Positions 33,377 through 45,569 of a stretch of 64,000 bases of DNA are shown in pieces. Position numbers and translations under genes: made by a program. Position 1 is the first letter of the stretch; each line of letters begins with the position of its first letter. Origin of the DNA: Triplophysa rosa (Eukaryota; Chordata; Actinopteri; Cypriniformes; Nemacheilidae); contig NC_079898.1 of assembly GCF_024868665.1 (NCBI RefSeq), positions 24,788,367-24,852,366 of the forward strand. Reading direction: 5' to 3'. The notes below the pieces were generated by a model, which ran no database searches, had not been told where the DNA came from, and was given only the letters and a program-made list of their open reading frames with translations.

Positions 33377-33395
33377 CCTGACAGTTCCTCGTGCC
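33301..33395 (-). CDS. col6a4: col6a4 exon 1: signal peptide
   Basis: Coding starts at the ATG at 33376-33374 and reads MKKDWELLGLLLLTVCFHVN, a basic N-terminus followed by a leucine-rich core: a typical secretory signal peptide. The exon ends in phase 1 at a GTAAGG donor. A TTTTTTGTCAG acceptor just upstream puts its 5' border at 33395, leaving 19 nt of 5' UTR here, so at least one upstream non-coding exon must exist. Confidence 0.85.
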
Positions 33396-35400
33396 CTGAC
33401 AAAAAAGGAACAAATAAATTTAAGCAAAAATGATCAAATATATTAGTGTACTAGGTACCGTATGAAGGAAAACTCATATTATTCCATTTTAAATCAAATT
33501 TGGCAGATGCTTTTATCTAAAACAATCTGATTCAATGTATATTTTATCGGTTTTTGCTTCCCTTGAGATTGAATTCATGACATTTTTGTTGCTAACACAA
33601 TCCTCCACCAAGTGAAATACAAGAACATCAAGATTTATTTCCTCTCAATCTTTCCCTTTTCCCATAAAAATAAAGATGTTTTGAGAGACCGTCAGGTTGA
33701 GATCTATGAGATCCACTGCTTTGTGTATGTTCCTGGGATTTCAAGCACTTGTGCTTGTCTACTCAGCACACAGACATGATGAACATACTGTACTGTACCC
33801 TACACTACACATACAGTATATCATGGTTGAGAAAGTCCAGAGAGCCAAGATTCCATGTCTGTATTATTTACATGAATGGAAACGCGGATATGACGTCATT
33901 GACAGGCGATTGCCAGACACGGTCCGTGTCACTGGTTAAAATGGCAATTTTCTCAAGATTTACAAATAGTAGGAAACATTTGAGATATTGTAAGAACTCA
34001 ACTGAACACAATATATAACACTGGCCTAGTGGTTATTGGATATTTTCCTGCAAAAAAAGTTACGAACTGCACCTTTAACATTACCATCACAGCTTTTGTG
34101 TGCTTCGATCTAAAGAAACATACAGTTCCACATCCACATAAATGTAATAATTTGATCGCTATCTGCACACTTTGGGAATCAAACCCTACAGTAGCTTCAT
34201 GCTGTTCTAGTTAAGCTGCAGATGAAAACACCTTCACTGCAGTCTGAATGTTTATGCAAAGCTAAAGAGTCATCGAGACAGCGTTTGGAGATGGGATGAT
34301 GTTTCTGATCTTCCTTAGTCTGAGAATTATTCTTACAGACCTTTAAAACATCTGCTCAGTCAAAATATTTACTTGAGATGACTCTTCAAGCCAGCAGATA
34401 AAGACCAGAGAGACATCCCTAACAGAGCAGCAGCGTTACAGGACAGAATTATTTACAGTACTCACACGTTACACATGCAGTTTATTAGCGATCAAATAAT
34501 TAATTTTATTTCATTCCAAGAACAAAAAGAAATGAGTAATCTGTGTTGGATTGATGGCACAAGCCTTGTCTTCAAATCTTTTGTTGGTTTGTTGCATCAT
34601 TTATAATACAAACGATTCCCAGAAAACACACGTTTTTCATTTATGTAAATAAATAATTATTTATGTAAATGTAGATCTGTGTCGTATGTAAACGCATAAC
34701 CTGCACTGTACATACACACACATTTGGATAACTAGTACACAATCATTTATGGCTGATATATGAACTATTAACAAACTATTAAACACAAAATCAGAAATTT
34801 TTCTATTAAATTTTTCCCAATTGTTTTATTTCATCATTTTCAGTCAATTACTATATTAAATGGTAACACTTTCCAAGAGAGACGTCGTTCGTTTTTTTAG
34901 CTTTTCTTTAAGAACGTTAATATATTTATGATGAAAATGAAAATGAGTACTTTGGTGTTAGATTTCGTTGAAATGCTGAAGAGATCATATAGTAATGTTT
35001 ACGTGCATGTGCATGCAATTCTATATTTACAGCACTAGTATTTAAAAGTTGGGCATAAATCACTTATTAATATTTTTTCACAATTCATTGCCATTTTATC
35101 AAGCAACTTCCTGAGAAAACACTTTGAAACACTACTGAAGGAGCTCCATTCTGTGCTCTTACTCGTAGCTTTTTTTGTCATAATCCAGTCAAAGACAATA
35201 ATTTTAAAACATTCTTGCTACATAAATTTTTACGTTTTGAAAACGACAAAAACTAATATATTTGCATAATTACATCTTTCAAGCACTTAAGCATATAAGG
35301 TTTATAAGGTCAGGTAACCCTAAACATTAAAACGCCAGTGTTTGCAACTAAATGCAAACAAAACTCTGCTATTGGTCTTTTATTTACATTATTATATATA

Positions 35401-35403
35401 CTG

Positions 35404-35450
<47 letters not shown>

Positions 35451-35451
35451 A
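35401..35451. repeat. (AT)n(GT)n microsatellite
   Basis: Pure TATATA run followed by GTGTGT. Confidence 0.9.
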
Positions 35452-36039
35452 CGAAAAAGGGTTTAAGCATAAAAACAATAAGTGTAATGCTGCTTTAAAC
35501 TGTTGTTGTTCAAAATAAAGTAAAAGTTTCCTGTTAAATTTGATTGCAAAAAATAAATATCACACATTTTTCCATGATTTACAGAAGACACCCACTAAAC
35601 TGTAACTCAGTGTAACAATCTTGTCAGGCCTATTTACAACAAAAATCTATTTATGACATATTAAAAGACTAACTACTTTCACCCCAAATGCTAATTAGTT
35701 GTAATTTTACATTTTTAAAAATGTGCCACTATCCTAGGTTTTGCCAATTTGTCAATAAGAATTTTTTACTCATTTAAAGCACAATAAAGTGCAATATGCT
35801 CGCTTATTCTTTTAAATATTTTAATATGTACAAGTCAGAATAAGCATGTTGTTTTCATTTGTACATAAATATTGTGTTACACTGAATGCCAATGTAACAT
35901 TATTTCATCCAAATTTTGACATTTTATTCTCCAAAAACTTAAAACCATAAAATAGACATTTTACTTACATTTAATGTGCTTTCTATGGACATGAAATCAC
36001 TTTTGTACATTTAATTTAAAATAAATAACCCTCTTTCTT

Positions 36040-36200
36040 TCTCTCAACAGGTAATGGTCTGGCTTTTGCTGAAACCAGTAACTTTGTATTAGCACCTATT
36101 GTATTATTGCTCCTGTATGACATATCGCTTATTGCTCCCTGAACTCTCTGTAAGTCGCTTTGGATAAAAGCGTCTGCTAAATGACTACATGTAAATGTAT
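36040..36200 (+). repeat. SINE/LINE-type 3' tail repeat
   Basis: Ends in GTCGCTTTGGATAAAAGCGT followed by CTGCTAAATGACTA, a tail widely dispersed in fish genomes. Diverged relatives appear near 33490 and 61370. Exact family not assigned. Confidence 0.6.
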
Positions 36201-36521
36201 TTGATGGGAACATCTTAATGTCTTTGACACATATATTTAATTCATTGTAATCATCATCATCTTACAACTGAACACAAAGACCACAAAAGCATGAGTAAAA
36301 TACATTTTGAAAGTGTATGATTTTCATATAAAATTCAACCCGGCTTTGCCTGTTTCATATGAGGATGTCGTGTATTTGAAATGTAACCACAATGTCCTCC
36401 TTCTAGGTTTATTTCTATGACTGTTATTTAGGACTGCCTGAATTATAGTGTTTAAAAATAAATCATATTTAAAGCTACACTGTTAATATTCAAAATGAAC
36501 AGAATAAAGAAGTGAACTTAC

Positions 36522-36584
36522 ACACAGCGGCACCAAAGACGAGGGTCGAATCAACCTGAAGGCTCTGAATGAAGAACTCGGAAT
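36522..36584 (-). other. Candidate non-coding 5' exon of col6a4
   Basis: A 63-nt block with a good acceptor (CACTTTCAG) and a strong donor (GTAAGT) on the minus strand, 3.1 kb upstream of the coding start. Exon 1 has its own acceptor, so an upstream 5' UTR exon must exist; this one or the block ending at 38670 (donor GTAAGA) are the candidates. Inference from splice signals only. Confidence 0.35.
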
Positions 36585-38669
36585 CTGAAAGTGTTCAGAG
36601 AATCATATCAAGCCACTCCTCGACACCATCATCCTCAAGATGTTCATCTTCATTTCCATTTTAGGAGAAGACGACTCGTGAGACACACACACACACAATA
36701 GCTTTAGAATTTGTTTATCTTCACTATAGAAAAGCCTTCTCTTTTGGTTTATTGCAAATTATATCAGCTTTGTGTCTCCTGCTAACATAAATCTCTTCAT
36801 GTATCAATACAGCACTGAATGTTGATGGCCTTCAAAATACTTTCTTTCTATATGAATTTAATACGAATATTAAACGTACCCCCTATGGTATAACAGTAAA
36901 AACAAGAAAGACTGAGAAACTTGCCAATGTCCTAACAGGACCAAAACACAGAGATCCTCAGGATTGGAGTCTTAAAAATTGGTTGTGAATTGGCATTAGA
37001 TCACAAAAACTTGGGATACGTTTGAGCCAAAAATCTGAATCATACTGATCCCAGCAGAGAGGATTTCAGAAACCAAACAATGCAATAAAACTTTAAAACT
37101 GATCAAAAATACAACATTTGTGTCATGTAATATACACGCAAACATTATATTTTTATTTTGCTTTTGATTAGTTGAACTGTTAAAGTAATCAATTAGAAGT
37201 ATCCCTATTTATCCTTATTTAACTTTCTTGTCTTTTTTATTTTTATATGATGGTTTATTAAGATTGATTATGTGACTGATTGACCGTTTCTCCTCTGGAT
37301 ATAATTGTCTATCGCTAATGAAAGTAACTGATTAATCATTAATTGAATAGTTGATTGATGTAAGTGATATAAACATGAAGAGTTGTGACCGATATGTGAC
37401 CGAAACGTTTGTTGAATTTAAACATGCACCGAGCACTTTATTTTGCGCCTTGTGAATAAAGAAGATTGTTAATATCTCGGCCTGTAATCCTTTTTTGGAG
37501 ACATAGCAAACGAATTGGATAGAATTGATTGGCAACTTGAAATCGTGTTAAATGTGATTGGAATTCAGCATAAAGATCCTCCTTTTGTCTTTTTTCTTAT
37601 AAATTAGATGTAGACATTTGGCTGCCGGTGCCTATTACACTTTTCAGTAGTTTACAAAATAAAAAAGAGATTTTGGCACCATAAAATAATCCCAATTGAA
37701 AGTGTTTTAGCACAAGCATCAGTGATGAACCAGTCAAAAGTAGGGCAAATGCAAAGTCTCTCGGGTGAATGCAATGCCAAACATTACTGAGTGAATGCAA
37801 AAGCATTGATTTTTTTGTTTGCCCATCTCATATGGTTCCCCATCAACACAGCCCTTTATGGCCTCCTTAGAGCGTCATTTGAAAAAGGGTGATCCAATTC
37901 CCTTTTGCTTTGTAAAAAACGGCACAAACCTAAGACAGATGACCTGATCCTGGATACCAAAAGATGGGATTTCCAAATTAAACTTTTTGAACAACTGGCC
38001 CCTGGTCATTTTTATCACTAATAAAGACCCTCAGAGCTACAGTTCAGATCTGGCAGATTCAGTCTTTTTCACCACATGAGCACTGCTAAAGTGGGATGAA
38101 TTCTTCACCATATTAGTTTATACAATGATGAAAACATGACAGATCAGTGGGTATATCTAAGGCTGTGATTGAAGTTGAATGCTTTTCATAATATTAAATG
38201 TTTTCATAATATTAAAGATCTGCTACATATAAACAAGGAACCGAACAGAATATTCCAACCCTTTTAATGTGTTTTCTGCATTGTATACTTAGACTTTCAA
38301 AGAATAACACCCAGTCACATACATTATATTCACCAAAATACACAATATTTTCCAATTCGCAATCCACCTGGTCTATATAAATTATACTGATGATGATCAT
38401 CTGCTCAGCAGTGCCATGTGTTACATTTATCAATTGTGTTACAAAAAATCAATTACATTTATGTGAACACCTTATGATCAGCTCAGGTGCTTTTTCAAAT
38501 TTGCTTTTTTATAGGCCTTACATACAAAACAACTGCAATAAAATGTCTTACTGACTATGACAATGTTTTGTTGCCATTGATTTTGCTCTTTGAGTGTATA
38601 AACACAAAACCACAGTAAACATGAACACAATTATATCTATGCTAAATATAACAGAAAGCTTGGTCTTAC

Positions 38670-38700
38670 CTCATCATACACTTTGCGGTGTGGGGTTACT
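38670..38700 (-). promoter_or_regulatory. Candidate first exon and promoter region of col6a4
   Basis: Minus-strand GTATGATGAG|GTAAGACC forms a strong donor at 38670. About 50 bp upstream is a TATA-like TTAAATATTTA on the minus strand. This could be the transcription start of the collagen gene, about 5.3 kb before the ATG. No direct evidence. Confidence 0.25.
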
Positions 38701-41590
38701 CAATTAAAGATCTTCTAAATATTTAAGTCCACGTTAAATAACGGGAAATTGTAAAAGGGTACTATGATTAGAAAAAAAGAATCGATTCTGATTTCGTTTA
38801 TCTCTAACTAATGTGTGTAACCGCACTGGCACGTTAGACGAGAAGCAAATGTGGTTCTTTATTTTTCGTATGTTTGATGTTAAACAATCAAACCATTTTG
38901 TAATGAATTGGCGCTGGTATATGAAACTGGTCGCGCCGTAACGTTACGCCACTTCATTACGTTGAACTGGTGGTTAAAATGATGATAGCCATTAGACAAC
39001 TAAAGTTGAGCGACTTGAACAAACAGTAATTTATTTAAACAAACCCTAAGTGCACGTAATATTATTAAGGGGTCCCGTTTGATCACTGTACCACATTCGT
39101 TGATTGTTTGACAACGGAAACATAAAAATGTGTTAATGTGATTCAGCTTTATTTGGGCATTCTATCTGTATTTAAAAAGCGAAGCAGATGTAAGGTACCA
39201 CTAGAGAGATATGCGTACCCAACTTGATGACGTCATAAATAAGGTAAGCAGCGCATGGCGTCATTTGTCAACTCTATACATGGGCCTAGCCAGAGCCGTT
39301 GAATATGAGAGTTACGACATTCGATCTCGCCGCCGTAAGGTCACGTGGTTCATGGAGCCCCCAATAGTTCCAAACAAATTCGTGCTCAACCTATTTAAAT
39401 GGATTTTAGGGGGACAGATAACAGTAACGGCATACAAATTTAGTAATTGGTTTTTCTACAGTTAAAACCAAAAAAACATGGTTACTGTAGTAAAACAATG
39501 GTTTTGCCCTAAGTAATCAATGCACCAAAAAACCATGGTTACTACACTTGTACCACAAAAAAATACCATGGTTAAGTTTCGTAAGGGTAGGTTGGCTACA
39601 TTTATAGCAGCATTTTATCTTGGAGTAATATAATATAAGATCAGTCTTTGTGTTTAATTTTAACATTACATTTCAACCGTCAACTCGTTAAAATGTAAAA
39701 ACAGGCAGTTATTTCACCAACTGTACCGCAAATGCCTTTGGGAGACACTGAAATGAATGAGCCTGTTTGGAGTTTGGAACTATGGCTCCATGACGCGAGT
39801 TACTTCCGCATTCCATTCTTCCTATGGCGGTCTATGTGAGTGTCGTAACTCTCATATTCAGCGGCCCTGGGCCTAGCTACTTTCTATCAATATAAAATAG
39901 TTGCCGACACTGCCTGTAGAAATGAATTAAAACGACGTACAGTGTTCAAAACAGAATCGCAGCCAGCAGTTTGAACAGTACCTGACTGTAACAAAACTCA
40001 CCTGTCAGGTGTTTGAGCTCCTATATGGAGGTTGTCTTTCGACAAAGATTAACCCTAAAGACGTGTTATTTACTAGTTCTTTTCCCATTTTCAGTACAAT
40101 TCTTTGAAAGAGTGCTTGTCAGGACAGAAACCGTACTTGGTTTACTCAAACAGCCGAATTAAAAGTGAACAGCAACGCTCTCTTGTGGCCAAACCACAGA
40201 ATTGCTTTTCTAAAGGGTTCTATAGCGTACTAAACGACACTAAAGAGAACCTGACTAGGCTAGATCATAGGCTAAATTTTCTCACCGTCCTTATCATTTT
40301 AAAATCATAAATAAATAAATAAAATAAAAACTAAAGATAAACTGAGCATTAACAGCAAAATTAAGCATATAATATAACAAAATTGCTCAAAAAATGTATA
40401 ATATACAAGTTTCACTTTTTGAATGGAATTAGTGAAATAAATCAACTTTTTGATGATATTCTAATTATACGACCAGCACCTGTATATCAAAATATACAGT
40501 AGGCCTAAATAAAACCAAAGTAAAACAACGTTTTACCCTGGGCAAAAGGTATCTTTAGTACAGATCATTAATCCTCACTATGAGCTAAAAATGAACATGT
40601 TTAGAGAAGTAAAAAAATCTCATTCCTGAAAATACAGATTCACTTAGCTCAGTTTGGTAGAGCATTACGTTGTCCTCACGGTGGCTGCATTGTTAGGCAT
40701 CTTGTGTCTTGACCTCAGAGTTTGAGTTTATGCTCAAGTTTGGATCTTGTATAAATCTGTTCTTGAGCCTTTTCACCTGCTGATGACTGGCTGTTTTTAC
40801 ACTCTATACATGCCCTGTTTTAAGATGAATCATAATTATTTTAGTTTAGATGTAATGGCTGGATATTCATGCAAGTGGTACTTTTTACTCCACTGACACA
40901 ATTATTTATTTAATAGAAGCATGTGTGCGTTTAGATTCTGTCATGTATGGGGAAATAATCCGGATGGTGCTCACAGCAGTTTATTTTCTGATCGTCTGGT
41001 TTATTTTTCTGATCTTCAAGATGTTGGGAACTTGACACACTCATCAGTTGATTATAGAGATCAGCAGTGAGGTTACATTGAATGCACGTTTATTTGATAA
41101 TTGTTGTTTATTTATGTGTACAGAACATGAGAGCTCAGATGAGCTCCCTAGCACAATTTATGCAACTAATGAACTAATAGAAATAAACTAATGCAACAAC
41201 TGTCAATGCCCTTGTGTTTATGGTGATGATGCAGCTCATTTTTGGCAGCATGGGCTGTGAATGTTACAAACATTAACACATACTATGTGTGTTGATATTT
41301 GAATAAACCTTAATCCTCAATTGATGTTTATTAATGAGCAACTGATTTTATATTAAAGCAATGTTTGAATATGTGTTCATGCTTAGATTTAATACCTGTT
41401 GTGTGTTGTATTGTGTCCAATTGCCCCTTGTAAGATTAATAAAGAAATAATTGCTTTACAAAGCAAGTAAATACAATATTTAACTAATTACTCATTCTTC
41501 CGGAGACATTTAGAATAAAATCACCTTTATTCAAACAGTTGCCTTCATATGTGAAAAATAATGAGATCAAAGGCAGAACAAATGTCAAAT
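38700..41590. other. Intergenic region between col6a4 and the 42-45 kb gene
   Basis: No coding exon recognised. It holds the inverted structure at 39283-39888, AACCATGGTT-rich repeat DNA (39466-39590, related to 1765-1880 and 4150-4290) and otherwise AT-rich sequence. Confidence 0.5.
39283..39888. repeat. 606-bp inverted-repeat element
   Basis: Arms of about 85 bp in inverted orientation: GTTGAATATGAGAGTTACGAC at the left and its near-complement GTCGTAACTCTCATATTCAGC at the right, extending inward to GTTCCAAAC / GTTTGGAAC. The middle carries ACCATGGTTACT words. The open frame over the left arm (39211-39465) is not supported as a gene. Confidence 0.65.
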
Positions 41591-41592
41591 TG

Positions 41593-41598
41593 TTTATT
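41593..41598 (-). promoter_or_regulatory. Candidate poly(A) signal of the 42-45 kb gene
   Basis: AATAAA on the minus strand about 500 nt after the stop, followed by a T/G-rich stretch. Position fits a normal 3' UTR. Confidence 0.5.
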
Positions 41599-42098
41599 TT
41601 ACAATTTATAATGCAAGGTATAAAAACTAGCTTAAAATGTAATGAATGAAACCAAAACCTAATTCCAAAATACTAAGGAATTAGAAAATGAAGCCTATTA
41701 AATATTCTTCTTGAAAAGAAAACTTTAAACATTTGGCTAGATACTGAAACTAAACCTGCTGTGTAGCTATTAAGAGTGGAGCTGTGGTGGATTCAGTGCT
41801 GGTTAGCTGTGGGACTAAACCAAAAATAAAGATCATGCAAAAACCCCACATCAAATCTATTTGCATGTTGAAATGAACAGCAGCACACCACACTCTGTGA
41901 ACTTACAAACACACAAACACACACACATGCACAAACAGACACAAAAACACTTCTCCGTGCACAACACTAACCAGCAGGATATTCTGTACAGTATGTAAGA
42001 CGGAGACATGTTTATCAAGGAATATAAAGGTTTAAGATACGATTTTCATAAACAGACAACAGTTATATATTAATACAAAAGTGAAAATAAAATCTATA

Positions 42099-42216
42099 TC
42101 AGACCACCGGGCTCCTGTGAAAAATATCAGGCACTTTAGCGAAGCGTCTGAGACAGAGCTGATTCCTCTTCTGCCACTCACTGAGAGACAGCAACGGACC
42201 TCTGACACGATAGTTT
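42099..42216 (-). CDS. Unrecognised gene, last coding exon
   Basis: Encodes NYRVRGPLLSLSEWQKRNQL CLRRFAKVPDIFHRSPVV and a TGA stop at 42101-42099. Acceptor GTTTGCAG. A longer open frame over the same bases lacks phase agreement and is rejected. Confidence 0.78.
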
Positions 42217-43638
42217 CTGCAAACACGAAGAGAGGAAACAAACAACTAGGCCTGGGCAAAAAAATCTATTAATCGTTTTTTAAAATGCGGTCGATTAATA
42301 TACCCAAGTGTGTTTAAAGTTTAATATACAGGTTTGTGGCTCTTCATTTCATTTTTTAATTCACCATTGTAATCTGATATTTACTGATATAATTATTTAG
42401 TATTTAATATGAATTAATATTACTGACTTTTTTAGAAATATCTATAGGATTTGTATTAAATCTATACTCATTGACTCGAATCGAGAGCTTGTGAATCGGA
42501 ATCAAATCGTAACGTCAGACTCAATACCCAGCCCTACAAACAACCAAAGGAATGAAGAAAGTTTGTAAAATCAAAAATCGTTTTGTGTCATTTTGCAAGT
42601 TTCTGATGTCTTTTTTACATCTGTAGCAGTACAACGAACACCATAATGAGTATAAATAATGAACGATTTACATACAAAAGCATATTTCCACATTGGAAAA
42701 TTTTCCATACCTCTGCGTGAGATCTGATGGGTGCTGCCAGTGACCTCCATCACATCCTGACCGCTGATGGTGACGCTGACCGGCGACCGTGTTCATCAGA
42801 TGATGGAGTTCTGTCATCACACCTGCAAAGATGAAACAACACATTCAGAGACCTGCACGTCAAGGACTCCAACTGAATGTGTTCAATGTGGAAACGATTT
42901 AAAGTCGTTTGAATGCACATATGTAGTCTGCTACCATCTCTCGCTCCGTTTGTTTCCATATGTCTCATGACAGACTCCACATAGGCTTTTTTAGCTCTCT
43001 TCCAGTCTTCGCCACGATATGGCACAGACCTAGACCCAACACAGATTTCTTTCGTATTATTTCAGTTATTAGCAGACATCCTTACATCAGGAGTTCCCCT
43101 GTCCTGCAGAGTTTAGAGTTTAACTTGACCTAGAAAGATCTTGACGAGGTGGATCGGGTGCGTCTGATCTCGGTTGGTGCTAAACTCTGCAGGACACCGG
43201 CCCTCCAGGAGCAGGATCGGACACCCTTAACGTACTTCAAGGAAGGAGCTGTATATCGTGGCATGACAAACTGAGCAACACAATATCTTTCTATGACACA
43301 ACATCAGTTAAATTCTATTGGTTGAGCTGCCAAGTGTACTTTGACTCTTGAAGAAGTCCTCTCTTAGGGTTCCTTCTTCATTCCTGGCTTTATTTGAACC
43401 TTCTGTTAACATTTCTGTGAAAGATTTTTATTCATTCACATACAGAAGATTTGCATAAACCTGGAATGTTTTTAATTCTGTAACTAACATTCTGTTTCAT
43501 TTTTATAAATGTTAAATGTATACATTTCGTCGTGTTATGTGTTGTATTGAACGGTGAATTTGCAAGACTTCCTGTTTCAGGTTTTATAATTAAAATGTAC
43601 AATAAGGTCTGAAAGATGTTTGTCTGGATGAATGGATG

Positions 43639-43718
<80 letters not shown>

Positions 43719-44787
43719 TATACCCCTGTACAGGGTAGCGGGCTCTTCGGTAGACATCACAGTCTGGTTTCCTCTCTGACTGAGTCGCTGCTGACTGGCA
43801 GACAGTCTTGGTTGTCTCTGGAACCACCACTTTTGATTTCACCTGCTCAGATGTTAACAAAGTCAGTAACATTCATAAAGACAGTCTTTTTTGGCGTAAT
43901 ACAAAAGGAGAATCTTATTGAAATCGTTTTGCAGCTTTATTGCAGTGTTTATAGCATCCACAGCGGTCAAGCTCTTAAAAGGACAAATAAACACTATCCA
44001 AGTAAGTAGAAAGTCAAACGCAAGAAGTAAAAAGACTTCAAACCTGAACCCGAAGGGGTAGTGAGCTTTCAAAGCTTTCGTCATTCTGAGAGGTGACGTC
44101 AAGCTTTGACTCCGTGAGCTGACTCTCCGACACTCCTTCCTCTTTCACTTCAACGGCAGGTTCCGCGGCCACCCTCTCCGGGTTCACGTGGCGGCATTTC
44201 GATTCACGAACTGGAATCCGACCGCGTGAGACCTCCCTCACCTCGCCCTTCCCATCTCCCTGACGGCCGGTTAATGAAACGTTGATGGAATTGCAAGACT
44301 CTACGTTCAGGGATGCAGGAAGCGATATGGATGGCATATCTCTGTCCCAGTTCAGAACGGGTATGGGCGAGGGCAGGTTCGCCCGGGCTTGTACAAATCT
44401 GTTCCCCGTGCATTGGGACACAGGGGTGGACATGAAGGGGGCCACGGGAGGAATGACCTTCGACCGCTGCGGCGTGACATCCTTTGTCTGTGTTGGTGTA
44501 GATCCATAAACTCCTGTTAGAAAGCCTGAAGAGTCTACAACACAGCCCTGGTCTGGAGAGCACGATTTGCACAAGCGGGGCTTTTTTAGGGGGGTCTCGC
44601 ACGTCTCATCCAGACACGAATCGTCCAGTCGTCTCTTACCAGCAGTTTTGTTGGTAATCTGCATATTGCAAAGGGGGCTGCTGGCACCGTACTGCTCGTG
44701 GCACACCATGTGCGAGTACACGGACAGAGGTTTTAAGTGCTGAAATCCTGAACTGGTATAGTTATCGCCGTCTGACATTATTCTCAT
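42099..44787 (-). CDS. Unrecognised probable nuclear protein, 5 coding exons, 395 aa
   Basis: I do not recognise this protein. Five exons join in phase to 1,188 nt: 44044-44787, 43724-43842, 42935-43029, 42711-42822 and 42099-42216. The first coding exon (MRIMSDGDNYTSSGFQHLKP..) is polar, with a likely nuclear signal TPLKKPR, an acidic/Ser-rich end and no signal peptide or membrane span. The C-terminal half is basic and more ordered-looking: VPYRGEDWKRAKKAYVESVM, then PLLSLSEWQKRNQLCLRRFA, ending IFHRSPVV. All introns have GT-AG borders. The promoter has TATA and CCAAT boxes; a leading non-coding exon ends at 45570. The start could also be the Met at 44778. Consistent phases make a real gene very likely. 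Confidence 0.8.
42247..42536. mobile_element. 290-bp hAT-like MITE (8-bp TSD)
   Basis: Ends TAGGCCTGGGCA and ..TACCCAGCCCTA, flanked by a perfect CAAACAAC duplication (42239-42246 and 42537-42544). It lies in the last intron of the unrecognised gene, about 23 bp from the acceptor side. Confidence 0.85.
42711..42822 (-). CDS. Unrecognised gene, coding exon 4
   Basis: Encodes VMTELHHLMNTVAGQRHHQR followed by SGCDGGHWQHPSDLTQ, His-rich, phase 1 to 2. Acceptor TTTGCAG, donor GTATGG. Confidence 0.75.
42935..43029 (-). CDS. Unrecognised gene, coding exon 3
   Basis: Encodes SVPYRGEDWKRAKKAYVESV MRHMETNGARD, phase 2 to 1, probably an amphipathic helix rich in Lys/Arg. Acceptor GGTCTAG, donor GTAGCA. 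Confidence 0.78.
43638..43716. repeat. (GA)n microsatellite
   Basis: About 77 bp of nearly pure GA. On the transcribed strand it reads (CT)n directly after the exon 2 donor. Serine/leucine-repeat or Arg/Glu-repeat frames over it are artefacts. Confidence 0.95.
43724..43842 (-). CDS. Unrecognised gene, coding exon 2
   Basis: Encodes VKSKVVVPETTKTVCQSAAT.. ending YRRARYPVQ, phase 0 to 2. Acceptor GAGCAG, donor GTATAC. A 77-bp (CT)n tract begins within about 10 nt of the donor on the transcribed strand. Confidence 0.78.
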
Positions 44788-44839
44788 GCGGAGTATATCA
44801 TGCACGAGAGAGGAAGGAAGGGTTTTTTGCAGGTGTGGC
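44044..44839 (-). CDS. Unrecognised gene, first coding exon
   Basis: Acceptor TTTCCAG at 44839, start ATG at 44787-44785, donor CAG|GTTTGA at 44044, phase 0. 248 codons including KRRLDDSCLDETCETPLKKP and a Glu-rich segment (VAAEPAVEVKEEGVSESQLT). Low-complexity polar composition suggests disorder. Confidence 0.78.
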
Positions 44840-45569
44840 CTGGAAAGAAGACAAATATTCCCATCATAGCCAAGGTGCATGAGAAGAAGAACAGTGTCAT
44901 GTCTTTAATTCACCTGACATGTGCCTATTAATCCATTCAGAAATAGTGTGATTTACCGCTTGGTATTGCTGTTGAGAAGCACTATCTCCATGAAAAAATA
45001 CTTAAGTATACTTTAATATTTACTATAGCAAACAGTAGCATACTTTAGTGTATCATCAACTCTAATAAATAAATAAACTGTAGTAAACTCTGAAGCATAC
45101 GTTTTTACTATAGTAAAATACTACAGTACTTTTTCATCAGGGGATGTCAAATTCATCCACCAGATCATTTGATCAAAGTGAGTGCAGGAGTCATCAGTAT
45201 TATTGGTCCATTTGTCCAAAAGGGAACGTTACATGCAAACCATTGCATCCAAGTATCAAATCGACTTCATTTGGTCCAAAATAAAGCGCGCAAACTAACG
45301 TTAAGCACGCGTCATGTCTAAGCAGTTGCAACACAAACATGGCGTTTATGATATTTGGCAGACATGAAACGGACAAATTCATATAGATGCTTGAAGAAAA
45401 ACATTTCGCAAACGCTTCATCGTGGTTGTAAACGTCACAAATGTCTATTGTGAGGCGATGTGTAACGTACATGCGCGTGATTTAAAACAGTCAATTGACT
45501 TTTAATCTGACAATTAAGATGATGACATTGTTTAAAAAGTTGTCTGCTGAGTGTGAACTGCACGTTTAC

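Larger units (their letters stand above)
33396..38669. other. Upstream region of col6a4, no coding exon seen
   Basis: AT-rich DNA without convincing coding exons. It holds fragments of fish repeats (for example a LINE/SINE-type tail at 36040-36200 and an AT/GT microsatellite at 35401) and one or two possible 5' UTR exons, listed separately. Confidence 0.5.

Noticed and set aside
39211..39465. An 84-aa + strand frame with basic residues
   Set aside because: It lies on one arm of an inverted repeat and has no homology or splice support.
40645..40735. tRNA-like segment with TTAGCTCAGTTTGGTAGAGC
   Set aside because: The A-box is good, but there is no matching B-box, acceptor stem or anticodon loop; at most a SINE or tRNA-pseudogene remnant.
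42032..42259. A 75-aa frame on the minus strand over the last exon of the 42-45 kb gene
   Set aside because: Its phase does not agree with the upstream exons, while the overlapping frame ending IFHRSPVV does.
43081..43230. GTCCTGCAGAGTTTAG and its complement, a palindromic block
   Set aside because: Looks like a short common repeat in an intron; boundaries and family could not be established.
43432..43872. Frames with long Ser-Leu or Arg-Glu runs
   Set aside because: They translate the (GA)n microsatellite at 43638-43716.
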